From assembly GCF_030503595.1 (NCBI RefSeq), contig NZ_CP129966.1, positions 1,798,001 through 1,862,000 on the forward strand: a stretch of 64,000 bases of DNA, given 5' to 3'. Positions 1 to 11,208 of the stretch are shown here, one piece after another. The position numbers and the translations under genes were made by a program. Source of the stretch: Corynebacterium sp. P4-C1. Lineage in GTDB: Bacteria; Actinomycetota; Actinomycetes; Mycobacteriales; Mycobacteriaceae. Within the stretch, counting starts at the first letter, position 1; each line of letters opens with the position of its first letter. Under the pieces are notes generated by a model. The model did not search any database, was not told where the DNA came from, and saw only the letters and a list, made by a program, of their open reading frames with translations.

Positions 1-3556
<3,556 letters not shown>

Positions 3557-3620
3557 AATAGTTGAACCCACCACGACAAATAATCGTCGGGAACACAACA
3601 ACAAACAACAACAACAAAAA

Positions 3621-3641
3621 ATGCCGCGTCCACTATGCAGT
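3621..3641 (+). other. 23S rRNA precursor processing stem, 3' strand
   Basis: This is the partner of the segment at 400-421 and completes the helix that brackets 23S rRNA. Between it and 5S (about 3650-3676) lies a further GT/AC-rich near-palindrome, CCACACACC...GGTGTGTGTGG. It may be part of the 5S processing region. Confidence 0.7.
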
Positions 3642-3743
3642 ATCTGACACACCACACACCACCGGTGTGTGTGGCCAACAACAGATAACTCAATACCCGC
3701 AACACCACCATGTTGCGACCATGACAGACACCCCAATAGGTGT

Positions 3744-3861
3744 GTCGGTGGTTGATAGCGGTGGGGAAACGCCCGGTCCCATTCCGAACCCGGAAGCTAA
3801 GCCCACCCGCGCTGATGGTACTGCACCCGGGAGGGTGTGGGAGAGTAAGTTACCGCCGACC
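3744..3861 (+). rRNA. rrf: 5S ribosomal RNA
   Basis: This is a 5S rRNA of about 118 bases. The conserved loop region CCCATTCCGAACCCGGAAG is present, followed by GGTACTGCACCCGGGAGGGTGTGGGAGAG. The terminal stem pairs GTCGGTGG with the CCGCCGAC end. The boundaries are estimated from the terminal helix. Confidence 0.93.
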
Positions 3862-3876
3862 AAAAACTCAACAACA

Positions 3877-3924
3877 AACCCCCGAGGCCCAGTTCAACAA
3901 ACGAACCAACCCCCGGGGGTTTTC
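3877..3924 (+). terminator. Rho-independent terminator of the rRNA operon
   Basis: AACCCCCG at 3877-3884 can pair with CGGGGGTT at 3914-3921, followed by TTT. The downstream arm is itself part of the perfect palindrome AACCCCCGGGGGTT, so an alternative short hairpin is possible. It sits between 5S and the convergent pseudouridine synthase gene. Confidence 0.75.
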
Positions 3925-3937
3925 GCATTCGAGCGCG

Positions 3938-4888
3938 TTATGTGGGCAGCCCCGACCAGCCATCCGTCGTGAAGCTGCGGTGTGCTCCGCTCAATGGGTC
4001 CGTGAAGGAGAGCCCGGTTGAGGCGAGCTGCATCGGTCGCGAGTAGTCCTCGGCTTCGGCAGGCAACAGAACCGGGTAGACGGGGTCGTGGACAATGGGT
4101 GCGCCGGCGGCGAGCATTTGCACTCGGAGCTGATGCGTCCGTCCTGTTACCGGCTTGAGCACGTAGCGCGCGTAGCCCGGTCTATCTGTTAGAGGCGTGA
4201 TTTCCGCGACATGCGTGCATGCGTTGGGTTCTTCGCCGGGGACAATGCGCGCGGCGAGGATCCCCTCTTTCTTCTCAATGTGGTGCTCCCAGACGAGTGG
4301 AGCCCGAAGCCCCACATCGGGTGCGACTGCTTCGTAGATCTTTTCTACCTGCCGACGGGCGAAGAGTTCCTGGTAGGCGCCCCTTAGTTCAGCCTTCTTA
4401 GTGAGCAGAATGAGACCGGAGGTCACCCGGTCGAGCCGGTGTGCCGGCGTGAGCTCTTCGTTGCCGGTGGCACGGCGCAGACGGACCGTGACATTTTCGG
4501 TGATGTGGGATGCCCGCGGCATGGTCGCTAAAAAAGGCGGCTTTTTCACCACCATGATGTTCGCGTCCTCGTAGACCGTCGAAACCTCGTAGGGCACTCG
4601 TTCCTCGGGTGCGGGACGGCGGTAGAAATACACGTCAGTGTCCGGGCCCAGGGTGTCGGCGGGGGTGAGCGGGGTGGCGTCGCTAAGCACTACCTCGTGG
4701 CGCTCGAACCTTTCGATCACGGCATTCTCGTCGTCTTCCGGGTGCCTGTGCCGCTGTGATGAGACGAGGTGCCAGATGAAGTCCTGTGCGGTGATGAATT
4801 CGCCGTCGGGGACACGGGCGCGTGTGGCCCCCAATCCATCCCGCGGGGGTAGGGGCGGTTGGCGCCGGCGTTTCCGAGATCGAGTCAT
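3938..4888 (-). CDS. RluA-family pseudouridine synthase
   Basis: The 316-residue protein is predicted to isomerise uridine to pseudouridine in rRNA or tRNA. It has a basic N-terminus followed by an S4-like segment. The catalytic RluA signature HRLDRVTSG is present, with the nucleophilic aspartate in it, and the C-terminal GRTHQLRVQM motif is intact. I chose the ATG at 4888 (MTRSRKRRRQ) over a longer frame. A TAAATT hexamer lies 7 bases upstream of that ATG, so the transcript is probably leaderless, and the next gene starts divergently 19 bases away. The position modified in RNA cannot be told from the sequence. It converges on the rRNA operon. Confidence 0.88.
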   Translation of the reverse strand: MTRSRKRRRQPPLPPRDGLGATRARVPDGEFITAQDFIWHLVSSQRHRHPEDDENAVIERFERHEVVLSDATPLTPADTLGPDTDVYFYRRPAPEERVPYEVSTVYEDANIMVVKKPPFLATMPRASHITENVTVRLRRATGNEELTPAHRLDRVTSGLILLTKKAELRGAYQELFARRQVEKIYEAVAPDVGLRAPLVWEHHIEKKEGILAARIVPGEEPNACTHVAEITPLTDRPGYARYVLKPVTGRTHQLRVQMLAAGAPIVHDPVYPVLLPAEAEDYSRPMQLASTGLSFTDPLSGAHRSFTTDGWSGLPT

Positions 4889-4910
4889 ATGTATTAATTT
4901 AGGACGCATG
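4886..4910. promoter_or_regulatory. Divergent overlapping -10 elements for two leaderless genes
   Basis: Only 19 bases separate the two divergent ATG codons (4886-4888 on minus, 4908-4910 on plus). On the plus strand TAATTT (4895-4900) is 7 bases before ATG. On the minus strand TAAATT (4901-4896) is also 7 bases before ATG. The hexamers coincide in five of six positions. Confidence 0.6.
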
Positions 4911-5054
4911 AACCTTGACGCAATTGTTACCCAGCTCACCGATTTCTTCAGCACCGGGATCGGTAAGTCGATCGCAGACGCTTTCTGGGCAATCTACACC
5001 GTGCTGTTCCCGGCGAATGCCGAGGCCGCCCGCCCGATCGATATCCCGCGTTAA
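4908..5054 (+). CDS. Small hydrophobic envelope-type peptide, 48 aa
   Basis: The 48-residue protein (MNLDAIVTQL... to ...PIDIPR) has an amphipathic or hydrophobic segment around GIGKSIADAFWAIYTVLFP and an AEAARP stretch near the C-terminus. It has no clear cleavable signal peptide and no recognised domain. Size and composition resemble the short corynebacterial channel peptides of the PorA/PorH type, but I see no alignment strong enough to name it. The start is supported by a leaderless -10 (TAATTT, 7 bases upstream) and an AGGAC stretch. A longer frame running into the antisense of the pseudouridine synthase was rejected. It precedes the usp gene. Confidence 0.65.
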   Translation: MNLDAIVTQLTDFFSTGIGKSIADAFWAIYTVLFPANAEAARPIDIPR

Positions 5055-5082
5055 GCTCTCCCAGACCCCGTGTAATCGGGGC

Positions 5083-5088
5083 TACAAT
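5083..5088 (+). promoter_or_regulatory. Probable -10 element for the usp gene
   Basis: TACAAT lies 66 bases before the usp start codon, followed by a leader with GGAAAGG as ribosome binding site (about 5139-5145). No convincing -35 hexamer is visible at the usual distance, which is common in corynebacteria. Confidence 0.5.
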
Positions 5089-5153
5089 GGAAGTGTCAGG
5101 TGACCACCACCTCTAGGCGCGTCACGTCGTAGGTTACGGAAAGGCACTTCCTC

Positions 5154-6056
5154 ATGAGCCACCAAGACTTGGTCATTGTCGCTGTCGACGGCGGCGAGGC
5201 GTCGAACAACGCTGTCCGCTGGGCCGCCAATACGGCGCAGAAACGGGGCGTTCCGCTGCGCTTGGCGTCGTCGTACACGATGCCGCAATTCCTGTATGCC
5301 GAGGGCATGGTCCCGCCGCAGGAGCTTTTCGACGACCTCCAGAACGAGTGCCTGAAGACGATCGAGGCAGCGCGCGAAGTGGCGCAGGAAGTCGCCCCGG
5401 GCCTGGAGATCGGCCACACGGTTGCCGAGGGCTCGCCGATCGACATGCTCCTGGACCTGTCCAAGGACGCCACCATGATCGTGATGGGTTCGCGCGGCCT
5501 CGGCGGTCTGTCCGGCATGGTGCTGGGATCGGTCTCCGCTGCCGTTGTGGCTCACGCCGCGTGCCCGGTCGTTGTCGTCCGCGAGGACAACTCCGTTACT
5601 GACGAGACGAAGTACGGGCCGGTGGTAGTCGGTGTGGACGGTTCCGATGTCTCGGTCAAAGCGACAGAGGTCGCATTCGAGGAGGCTAAGGCCCGCGGTG
5701 CCGAACTGATAGCCGTGCACACCTACATGGAGAACCAGGTGCACGATCCTGTCGCCGGTGCGATCCTCGGTGACGAGCAGTGGAAGCAATTTGAGGAGGA
5801 GCGGCAGGCGAAGCTCGATGAGAAGCTCGCGCCGCTGGTGGAGAAGTTCCCGGACGTGAAGGTGACCAAGGTGGTCACCCGCGACCGTCCGGTCCGTGCT
5901 CTGGTGGAGCAGGCGGCGAACGCTCAGTTGCTGATCACCGGTTCCCACGGCCGCGGCGGCTTCAAGGGCATGCTGCTGGGCTCCACGTCCCGCGCTCTGT
6001 TGCAGGCGGCTCCGTGCCCGATGATGGTCGTCCGCCCGGAGCGCCTGCCGAAGTAG
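5154..6056 (+). CDS. Universal stress protein, tandem UspA domains
   Basis: The 300-residue protein consists of two UspA domains (about 3-145 and 158-297). Each opens with a beta-strand and Asp signature (VIVAVDGGEAS and VVVGVDGSDVS). Each ends with the nucleotide-binding loop G-x2-G-x9-G-(S/T), seen as GSRGLGGLSGMVLGSVS and GSHGRGGFKGMLLGSTS. Such proteins bind ATP and act in stress survival; the specific role is not known from sequence. It has its own promoter-like -10 at 5083 and a strong hairpin terminator at 6078, so it is probably monocistronic. Confidence 0.93.
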   Translation: MSHQDLVIVAVDGGEASNNAVRWAANTAQKRGVPLRLASSYTMPQFLYAEGMVPPQELFDDLQNECLKTIEAAREVAQEVAPGLEIGHTVAEGSPIDMLLDLSKDATMIVMGSRGLGGLSGMVLGSVSAAVVAHAACPVVVVREDNSVTDETKYGPVVVGVDGSDVSVKATEVAFEEAKARGAELIAVHTYMENQVHDPVAGAILGDEQWKQFEEERQAKLDEKLAPLVEKFPDVKVTKVVTRDRPVRALVEQAANAQLLITGSHGRGGFKGMLLGSTSRALLQAAPCPMMVVRPERLPK

Positions 6057-6077
6057 GCGAGATCATGAAAACGGCTC

Positions 6078-6109
6078 CCACGGTTAGATGAAATGTTATC
6101 TAGCCGTGG
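6078..6109 (+). terminator. Rho-independent terminator after usp
   Basis: CCACGGTTAGAT and ATCTAGCCGTGG form a 12-bp stem with one G-U pair and an 8-base loop, followed by CTGTTCGTTTTT. Confidence 0.85.
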
Positions 6110-6191
6110 TCTGTTCGTTTTTCCGCGTGACACATTAATCAGGCATAATGGGTTGGGTAAAAAGAGTGAGTTTTAAAGAGAGGACTACAAA

Positions 6192-6461
6192 ATGATTTCT
6201 TTGGGTGGCTTCCTTGGCTGGATCGTCCTCGGCGGCATCGCTGGTTGGATCGCGTCCATGATCATGAACCGCGACGCTTCTATGGGCATCTTCGCCAATA
6301 TCGCTTGCGGTATCGTCGGTGGTCTCGTCGGTGGATGGGTACTAAGCCTCTTCTTCGACGACTTGGCGGGTAAGGGCCTGATCTTCAGCTTCCTTACCTG
6401 CATCCTCGGCGCAGTGATCGTTCTGTGGATCGTGAACATGATCACAGGCCGCCGCCGCTAA
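6192..6461 (+). CDS. GlsB/YeaQ/YmgE-family stress response membrane protein
   Basis: The 89-residue protein has three predicted membrane segments: GGFLGWIVLGGIAGWIASMI, a glycine-rich GIVGGLVGGWVLSLFF segment, and a C-terminal CILGAVIVLWIVNMI. It ends in a basic GRRR tail. This is the transglycosylase-associated or GlsB family of small stress-linked membrane proteins, whose biochemical role is unclear. GAGAGGAC about 6 bases upstream serves as ribosome binding site, and a CATAAT -10 candidate lies near 6140-6145. It is flanked by terminators on both sides, so it is a single-gene unit. Confidence 0.88.
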   Translation: MISLGGFLGWIVLGGIAGWIASMIMNRDASMGIFANIACGIVGGLVGGWVLSLFFDDLAGKGLIFSFLTCILGAVIVLWIVNMITGRRR

Positions 6462-6480
6462 GCGCGCGGATTAAATAGAG

Positions 6481-6520
6481 AGCTCCCGTTTCTTCCACTC
6501 ATGGAGGGCGGGAGTTTTTT
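6481..6520 (+). terminator. Rho-independent terminator after the GlsB-type gene
   Basis: CTCCCG (6483-6488) pairs with CGGGAG (6509-6514), followed immediately by TTTTTT. Confidence 0.85.
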
Positions 6521-6553
6521 CATGCGCCAGTGGCATGCGCTGGCGTTGTGTGA

Positions 6554-6574
6554 ACGAACCGGTTTGTCTATTAT
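6554..6574 (+). promoter_or_regulatory. Promoter and putative TetR operator
   Basis: The near-palindrome ACGAACCGGTTTGT (6554-6567), with core AACCGGTT, is directly followed by the -10 hexamer TATTAT (6569-6574). A dyad between -35 and -10 of a TetR gene is the usual layout for autorepression. The dyad and the -10 are seen; binding by the downstream regulator is inferred. Confidence 0.5.
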
Positions 6575-6610
6575 GTGGTGGAGTGCAAAACCTCTGGAAG
6601 GAGAGATGTG

Positions 6611-7249
6611 GTGACCCGGGACACCGCCGCCACCCCGAAGAAGAAGCCGGCGTCGCGCCGCCGGAACAGGCCTGCGCCGCGCCAGCGCCTGCTGGATGCC
6701 GCGACGAAGCTCTTCACTGAGGAAGGCATCCGCGTCATCGGTATCGACCGAATTCTTCGCGAAGCCGACGTGGCCAAGGCCTCGCTGTACTCGCTGCTCG
6801 GTTCCAAAGACAACCTCGTCATCGCGTACCTGCAGCGCCTCGACGGCGAGTACCGCGCCCGGTGGGCCGAACGGACTTCCTCCATGACTGACGCGGACGC
6901 GAAAATCCTCGCGTTTTTCGACATGGCCATCGACGAGGAGCCGACGAAAGATTTCCGCGGCTGCCCCTTCGTCAACGCCGCCACCGAGTACCCGCGCCCG
7001 GAAACTGATTCGGAGCGCAACATCGTCGCCGCGTGCGTTGATCACCGCGACTGGATGCACGCCACGATAACGGAGCTTTTGGACAAGAAGAACGGCTACC
7101 CGTCCGGTACGCAGGCCAGCCAGCTGCTGATCTTCCTCGACGGCGGGATGACCGGTGCGCGGATCAGCCGCGATGAGGGGCCTCTGCTCACGGCCAAGGA
7201 GCTGGCGCGGCAGATGCTGTCCGCCCCGCCGGCGGATTATTCCATCTGA
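6611..7249 (+). CDS. TetR/AcrR-family transcriptional regulator
   Basis: The 212-residue regulator has an N-terminal helix-turn-helix (about residues 25-70). RQRLLDAATKLFTEEGIRVIG leads into the recognition helix region ADVAKASLYSLLGSKDNLV. The C-terminal ligand domain is unassigned. I chose GTG at 6611, with AAGGAGA ending 6 bases upstream; GTG at 6608 or ATG at 6575 are alternatives. The gene ends inside the last codons of the convergent insertase gene, with a 13-base overlap. A palindrome at 6554 suggests autoregulation. Confidence 0.88.
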   Translation: MTRDTAATPKKKPASRRRNRPAPRQRLLDAATKLFTEEGIRVIGIDRILREADVAKASLYSLLGSKDNLVIAYLQRLDGEYRARWAERTSSMTDADAKILAFFDMAIDEEPTKDFRGCPFVNAATEYPRPETDSERNIVAACVDHRDWMHATITELLDKKNGYPSGTQASQLLIFLDGGMTGARISRDEGPLLTAKELARQMLSAPPADYSI

Positions 7250-8430
7250 TCTGACTGCTCGGCCGGGTCTTCGACCTGACCTTTCTTCTCGTTTTTCTTC
7301 TTCTTGCGCTCTTCGAGGCGTTTTTCCATCTCCGCCTTGCGGTTGTCGGAGCGCACTTTGTCGCGGGCTTTCTTCAGCGACTGCTTCTCGGATTTCGCTT
7401 CTTTGCGCTCGTCCTTCAGAGCAGTCTTCTCGGCCTCGATCTCACGGCGCACCTGGGGGATGGTGGAGGGGCGGACCAGCGCGGTGAGCTTCTTTCGCCG
7501 CCATGAGCGCTTCGCCGCTTTCTTGGTCTGCTTTGCTTCGCGCATCTCGCCCAGGACTTTTGTGCGCGAGTTGTGGATCTGTTCCTTATGCACCTCGCGC
7601 AGCGGGTATTTCTTAGCCAGCAGGATCCACATGATCACGCTCTGCGACAGCGTCCATAGGTTCCCCAGGAACCAGTACATCAGCAACGCGACAGGGATAA
7701 GACCAGTCATGCCCACGAAACCGAGCATGACAGGCACCACGACCACCAGCGACCACAGCCACCGGTACATGGTGCGGGACATCGTCTTGTTCCAGTCCAG
7801 GTGCACGCGGGTGCGCAACTGCGAAACAACGGTGTTGATGGTGGTGAAGGTGAGCGCGCAGATGAGCAGCGGGATGGCCACCGCGCGCACATCGTCGCTG
7901 GTGGTGCCGAGAGCGGCGAATTGCTCGGCGCTCATGGACACGTATGCCGGCAGCGGCACGCCCATGAAGGAGGCATCCAGGAAGCTGGCGATGTCGTCCG
8001 GGGTGAGCAGTCCGATGTCGCTATTCGTGCGTCCGTTCTCCGGCACGGACATCCACATGAGCAGGCGGTAAAGGCCGAGGATGAAGGGGATCTGCACGAG
8101 CGGCGGGATACAGCCCGTCATCGGGTTATACCCGTATTCCTTGTTCAGGTTCTTGAGCGCTTTGTCGTGCGCGATGACATCTTCGGGCTCAGTGGATTGG
8201 CCATAGCGTTCCTCGAGCTTTTCCTGCTCGGGCCGCATCATCAGCATCACGCGAGTAGAGCGGTACATGGACCAATTGAAGGGGACGAGGAAGCCGCGCA
8301 CGGTGACTACGAGTAGCAGGATGGACAGCACCCATGCGGTATCGGGGGCGATGTGCAAAGCCTGCGCGAGCAGCCAGTGCCAGATTTTCATCACCGCGGA
8401 AACGGGCCAGACAAATGCTTCGAGCAGCAT
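7237..8430 (-). CDS. yidC: YidC/Oxa1-family membrane protein insertase
   Basis: The 397-residue protein is predicted to insert and fold membrane proteins. It has the family's membrane segments: WVLSILLLVVTVRGFLVP, a long central loop, LIPVALLMYWFLGNLWTLSQS, and the conserved polar face after VRGFLVPFN. The C-terminal 90 residues are extremely charged (repeated E-K-K-K, predicted coiled helix), like ribosome-binding tails of Oxa1-type insertases. The start at MLLEAFVWP has GGAGAGGAG just upstream. This is not the rpmH-rnpA neighbourhood where the main yidC usually sits, so it may be a second paralogue; that is inferred from context. Confidence 0.88.
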   Translation of the reverse strand: MLLEAFVWPVSAVMKIWHWLLAQALHIAPDTAWVLSILLLVVTVRGFLVPFNWSMYRSTRVMLMMRPEQEKLEERYGQSTEPEDVIAHDKALKNLNKEYGYNPMTGCIPPLVQIPFILGLYRLLMWMSVPENGRTNSDIGLLTPDDIASFLDASFMGVPLPAYVSMSAEQFAALGTTSDDVRAVAIPLLICALTFTTINTVVSQLRTRVHLDWNKTMSRTMYRWLWSLVVVVPVMLGFVGMTGLIPVALLMYWFLGNLWTLSQSVIMWILLAKKYPLREVHKEQIHNSRTKVLGEMREAKQTKKAAKRSWRRKKLTALVRPSTIPQVRREIEAEKTALKDERKEAKSEKQSLKKARDKVRSDNRKAEMEKRLEERKKKKNEKKGQVEDPAEQSDQME

Positions 8431-8487
8431 GGGCGCGGTGAACTCCTCTCCAGGTGTGTGCGGCGGACTGTGGGTTAATGTTATGCC

Positions 8488-9342
8488 GTGTCTTCCACTG
8501 CGGAAATCTCGGAACGCGGGGCGCGAGGTAACCCGGAACGCGCCCCGGTCACCGTGTGGGAAGTGACCGGCGAAGTCTACATCACCCTCGGTGTTCTTCT
8601 CCTGCTTTTCGCGTTTTACGAGGCATTCTAGACCAACATCACCTCGGGTGAATTGCAGCAGGAAGCGCAGCAGCAGCTTGACGACGAATGGCGCAACCCC
8701 CGTACCACGCACCTCCCCGGAATGGGCGAGGCATTTGCGCAGCTCTATATTCCCGCTTTCGGCTCAGACTACAGCTATGCCGTGCTGGAGGGAACGGACG
8801 ACGACACGCTGCTGGCTGGGCTGGGCCACTACACCGACTCGCAGATGCCGGATGAGCCGGGGAATTTCGCCCTGGCCGGACACCGCGTGGGTAAGGGAGC
8901 GCCGTTCAATGACTTGGGCCACCTGAACGTTTGCGACGCAATTGTGGCGGAGGCCCAGAACCAGTGGTTCACCTACCGTGTCTTGCCGATGGAGGAGGGT
9001 GCTGAGAGGCGCACGGCGGTGTCGTAAAGCTGTTTGCGCGGCCCGCTTCTCAACGATGTCGCGCGCGGCCGTTACGCCCACGTCCTCGGCCGCCACATCA
9101 CGCTGCCGACCGACACCTCGGTGCTCGCGCCGCTGCCTGAAGCACCTGAAAGTGGGGCTGCGGCCGCGGGTGAGAAGGATAAGCTGGGCCGCGTGATCAC
9201 GTTGACGACCTGCTACCCGCAGTTCTCCAACGCGGAGCGCATGATCATTCACGCCGTGCAGACTGACGCGCGCGTTAAATCGGCCGGTCCACCACCGGCA
9301 CTGACTGGCGGCGGTGGAACGCAGAGCGGAGAGGGGAAATAG
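8488..9342 (+). pseudogene. Class E sortase gene broken by two in-frame stop codons
   Basis: The reading frame encodes a typical actinobacterial class E sortase: a short N-terminus, one membrane segment (VYITLGVLLLLFAFYEAF), then the catalytic domain. The domain keeps the histidine in ALAGHRVG, the cysteine in TLTTCYPQF and the arginine in NAERMII. It is interrupted by TAG at 8629-8631, where homologues usually have Trp just after the membrane helix, and by TAA at 9025-9027. No frame change is needed anywhere, so both lesions look like single-base nonsense changes. A TAATGT hexamer 6 bases before the GTG start survives. Sequencing error at both sites is possible but unlikely. Confidence 0.88.
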
Positions 9343-9344
9343 TC

Positions 9345-9497
9345 ATGTACCGAGCATTCTGGCACGCGCTGCCCGGACCGGCGCCGGTGAAGACGCTCAT
9401 CGTCGTCGCGCTCCTGGTGGCAGTGTTTTTCCTGCTGATGGACGTGGTTTTCCCGTGGTTGTCACCGCTGATGCCCTATAACGATGTCGCAGTTTAG
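9345..9497 (+). CDS. Small single-pass membrane protein downstream of sortase
   Basis: The 50-residue protein (MYRAFWHALPGP...) has one membrane helix, KTLIVVALLVAVFFLLMDVVF, and a short tail ending PYNDVAV. Small proteins beginning MYRxxWHALPGP commonly follow class E sortase genes or lie in the Fha/Pkn region of actinobacteria; their function is unknown to me. GAGGGG lies 8 bases upstream and the start is 2 bases past the sortase frame's stop, so it was co-transcribed with the sortase. It appears intact although its partner is broken. Confidence 0.7.
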   Translation: MYRAFWHALPGPAPVKTLIVVALLVAVFFLLMDVVFPWLSPLMPYNDVAV

Positions 9498-9521
9498 GCA
9501 CCCCCTCGGTGGGCGAAGGCG

Positions 9522-10583
9522 TCAGAGTTTCTTGAGCACGTCCACGATCGCCTCCGCCATCGCCTTCTGGCCGGCGGGTGTGGGGTGCGCGGGGAAGGAA
9601 TTCGTCTCCTCGCCTGTGGGGTCGGTCCACCGTTCGCTCACTGGTGCGCACACGGAGTGGAAGTCCGCGTTGGCGGGCAGCACGTAGAGCGCGCCGTTGC
9701 GGGTGGCGGCGTCGCGCACCATGGCGTTCATGGTCACGGTCAGCCCGGCGGCCCAGTTCAAGGATCCGCTGGGGAGACCCGCGGTGGCCTCGCATTCGTC
9801 CTGGAGCGAGGCGATCGGCATATAGCCGGTGGTGATGATGGTCGCGTCGGGCGCTTTCTCGTGGATGCGGCGGTAGATGTCGTCGAGACGCGCGGGGAGG
9901 TCGAGAAGCGAGCGGGCGGATTCCTCGTACAGCCCGTCGTCGCAATCCTCTTCACCGCGGTCCTCGAGCATGCCGCTGACGCAGCGGCTCCACGGCCCGA
10001 AGCTGATGTCGTTGCCGCCGATGGACAGCGTGATCAGGTCGGTGTCCGGCTCCAACGCGTCGATCTGAGCGCCCAGCACCCTGAGCTTCTCGCCAAGCTT
10101 TTCGCTCTCCGGTCTGCTGGTCGTGGAGGTGCTAGTTGCGGAGGGGCTGGATGCTTCTTTCTCGACGGCTTCTTCGGCGCCCAGGGAATCGTCGATGTGG
10201 CGCTCGTTGTAGATGTGCTCGGTGGTCGCGCCCTGGCATGTCGCGTCGACGAAACCGCGTTTTTCGTTGATGCCCGGGTAGATCTCCGCCAGCTCATGCG
10301 GATAGTTGTCTGTGCTGCGGGCGCAGAATTCCGGCCCGTCGAAAGGGCCGGAGGCCGAGCCCATTGCCGCGTAGGAATCGCCGAGTGCGACGTAGAGATC
10401 GAAAGACGACGGCAAATCCTTGGGGTCCGCGGTGACCGTGACGGTCGTGGGCACCTCGACGGTGACGCGTTCCGATTCACCCTGCGAACCGCAGCCGGCA
10501 AGTGCGAGCACCACTGTCAGCGCCACAGCCGGGACAGCGGCGGCGCGGAGACGGTTCCACGGTGGACGGAGGCAGGGGCGCAT
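9522..10583 (-). CDS. SGNH/GDSL-family lipase-like lipoprotein
   Basis: The 353-residue protein has an N-terminal signal peptide ending in the lipobox LAGC (Cys about 31), so it is a lipid-anchored extracytoplasmic esterase or lipase. Block I is GDSYAAMGS with the nucleophilic Ser, block III is GGNDISFG, and the catalytic Asp/His region is FPAHPTPAGQ near the C-terminus. The cysteine pattern resembles the secreted SGNH lipases of actinobacteria. Substrate is unknown. The start codon is preceded by TAGTAT at a spacing of 7 bases, and the TAG of that hexamer is the stop codon of the upstream gene. It may therefore be transcribed leaderless as well as by read-through. Confidence 0.9.
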   Translation of the reverse strand: MRPCLRPPWNRLRAAAVPAVALTVVLALAGCGSQGESERVTVEVPTTVTVTADPKDLPSSFDLYVALGDSYAAMGSASGPFDGPEFCARSTDNYPHELAEIYPGINEKRGFVDATCQGATTEHIYNERHIDDSLGAEEAVEKEASSPSATSTSTTSRPESEKLGEKLRVLGAQIDALEPDTDLITLSIGGNDISFGPWSRCVSGMLEDRGEEDCDDGLYEESARSLLDLPARLDDIYRRIHEKAPDATIITTGYMPIASLQDECEATAGLPSGSLNWAAGLTVTMNAMVRDAATRNGALYVLPANADFHSVCAPVSERWTDPTGEETNSFPAHPTPAGQKAMAEAIVDVLKKL

Positions 10584-10593
10584 GCCTCACATA

Positions 10594-11208
10594 CTAAAGC
10601 GAGAGATTCGCTATTGCTTGCTCCGCGATGAGCTGGGCCTTCACCGACTCTTTCTGGTTGGTCAGCACCACCACCGCGGTGGTGCCTTTCGCCACGGCGT
10701 AGACGGCACCGTCGCGGCCGGGCACGACCCCGCCGCCGGCGCGGCCGCCGTTCCACCCGCTGGGCTGACCAGCCGGATCGGTCACATCCACAGGTGCAGC
10801 CCAGTCGACCACAGCGCGGGCGTCCTGCTCGCTGGCGGCATGGCGGACGATGACCTGCAGTTGGGGTTCTTCGGGGTAGGACCAGTACACGCAAGCGGGT
10901 GTGTCGAAACGGGTGTCCGTGCCGGAAGCGGAGACCTTCTGCCCGTTCGTCTCCGCGACAAACCGGGTGTCCAGATACGGGCAGTCCGTCATGCCTTCGC
11001 GTGCCACCTCCGGTGCGGCGTCGGCAGGTAGGCCGGAGTCTGTGCTGGAAGCGGGGCTGGAGTTTGGGCCGGAGCTAGCGCTGGAGGCAGGGGCCGCGCC
11101 GGTCTCCTCCTCGGCGGCGGGCGAGCACCCGGTCAGGGCGCTCACGGCTACCGCGCAGGCAAGGGCACCTGCGGCTGTGCGTGGGCGGACGGGTACGCTT
11201 TTCTGCAT
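10594..11208 (-). CDS. DUF2020-type lipoprotein
   Basis: The 204-residue lipoprotein has a signal peptide ending in the lipobox LTGC, then a Ser/Ala-rich linker and a compact C-terminal domain with paired cysteines (DCPYLDTRFV, TPACVYW). This matches the actinobacterial DUF2020 family, of unknown function. I set the start at 11208 because TAGCAT lies exactly 7 bases upstream. ATG at 11217 would be the alternative. Its start codon overlaps the start codon of the divergent hrrS. Confidence 0.8.
   Translation of the reverse strand: MQKSVPVRPRTAAGALACAVAVSALTGCSPAAEEETGAAPASSASSGPNSSPASSTDSGLPADAAPEVAREGMTDCPYLDTRFVAETNGQKVSASGTDTRFDTPACVYWSYPEEPQLQVIVRHAASEQDARAVVDWAAPVDVTDPAGQPSGWNGGRAGGGVVPGRDGAVYAVAKGTTAVVVLTNQKESVKAQLIAEQAIANLSL

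Noticed and set aside
8629..9027. Possible recoding of TAG or TAA in the sortase gene (read-through or selenocysteine)
   Set aside because: Selenocysteine uses TGA, no structured element follows, and neither position matches a catalytic residue. Pseudogenisation is simpler.
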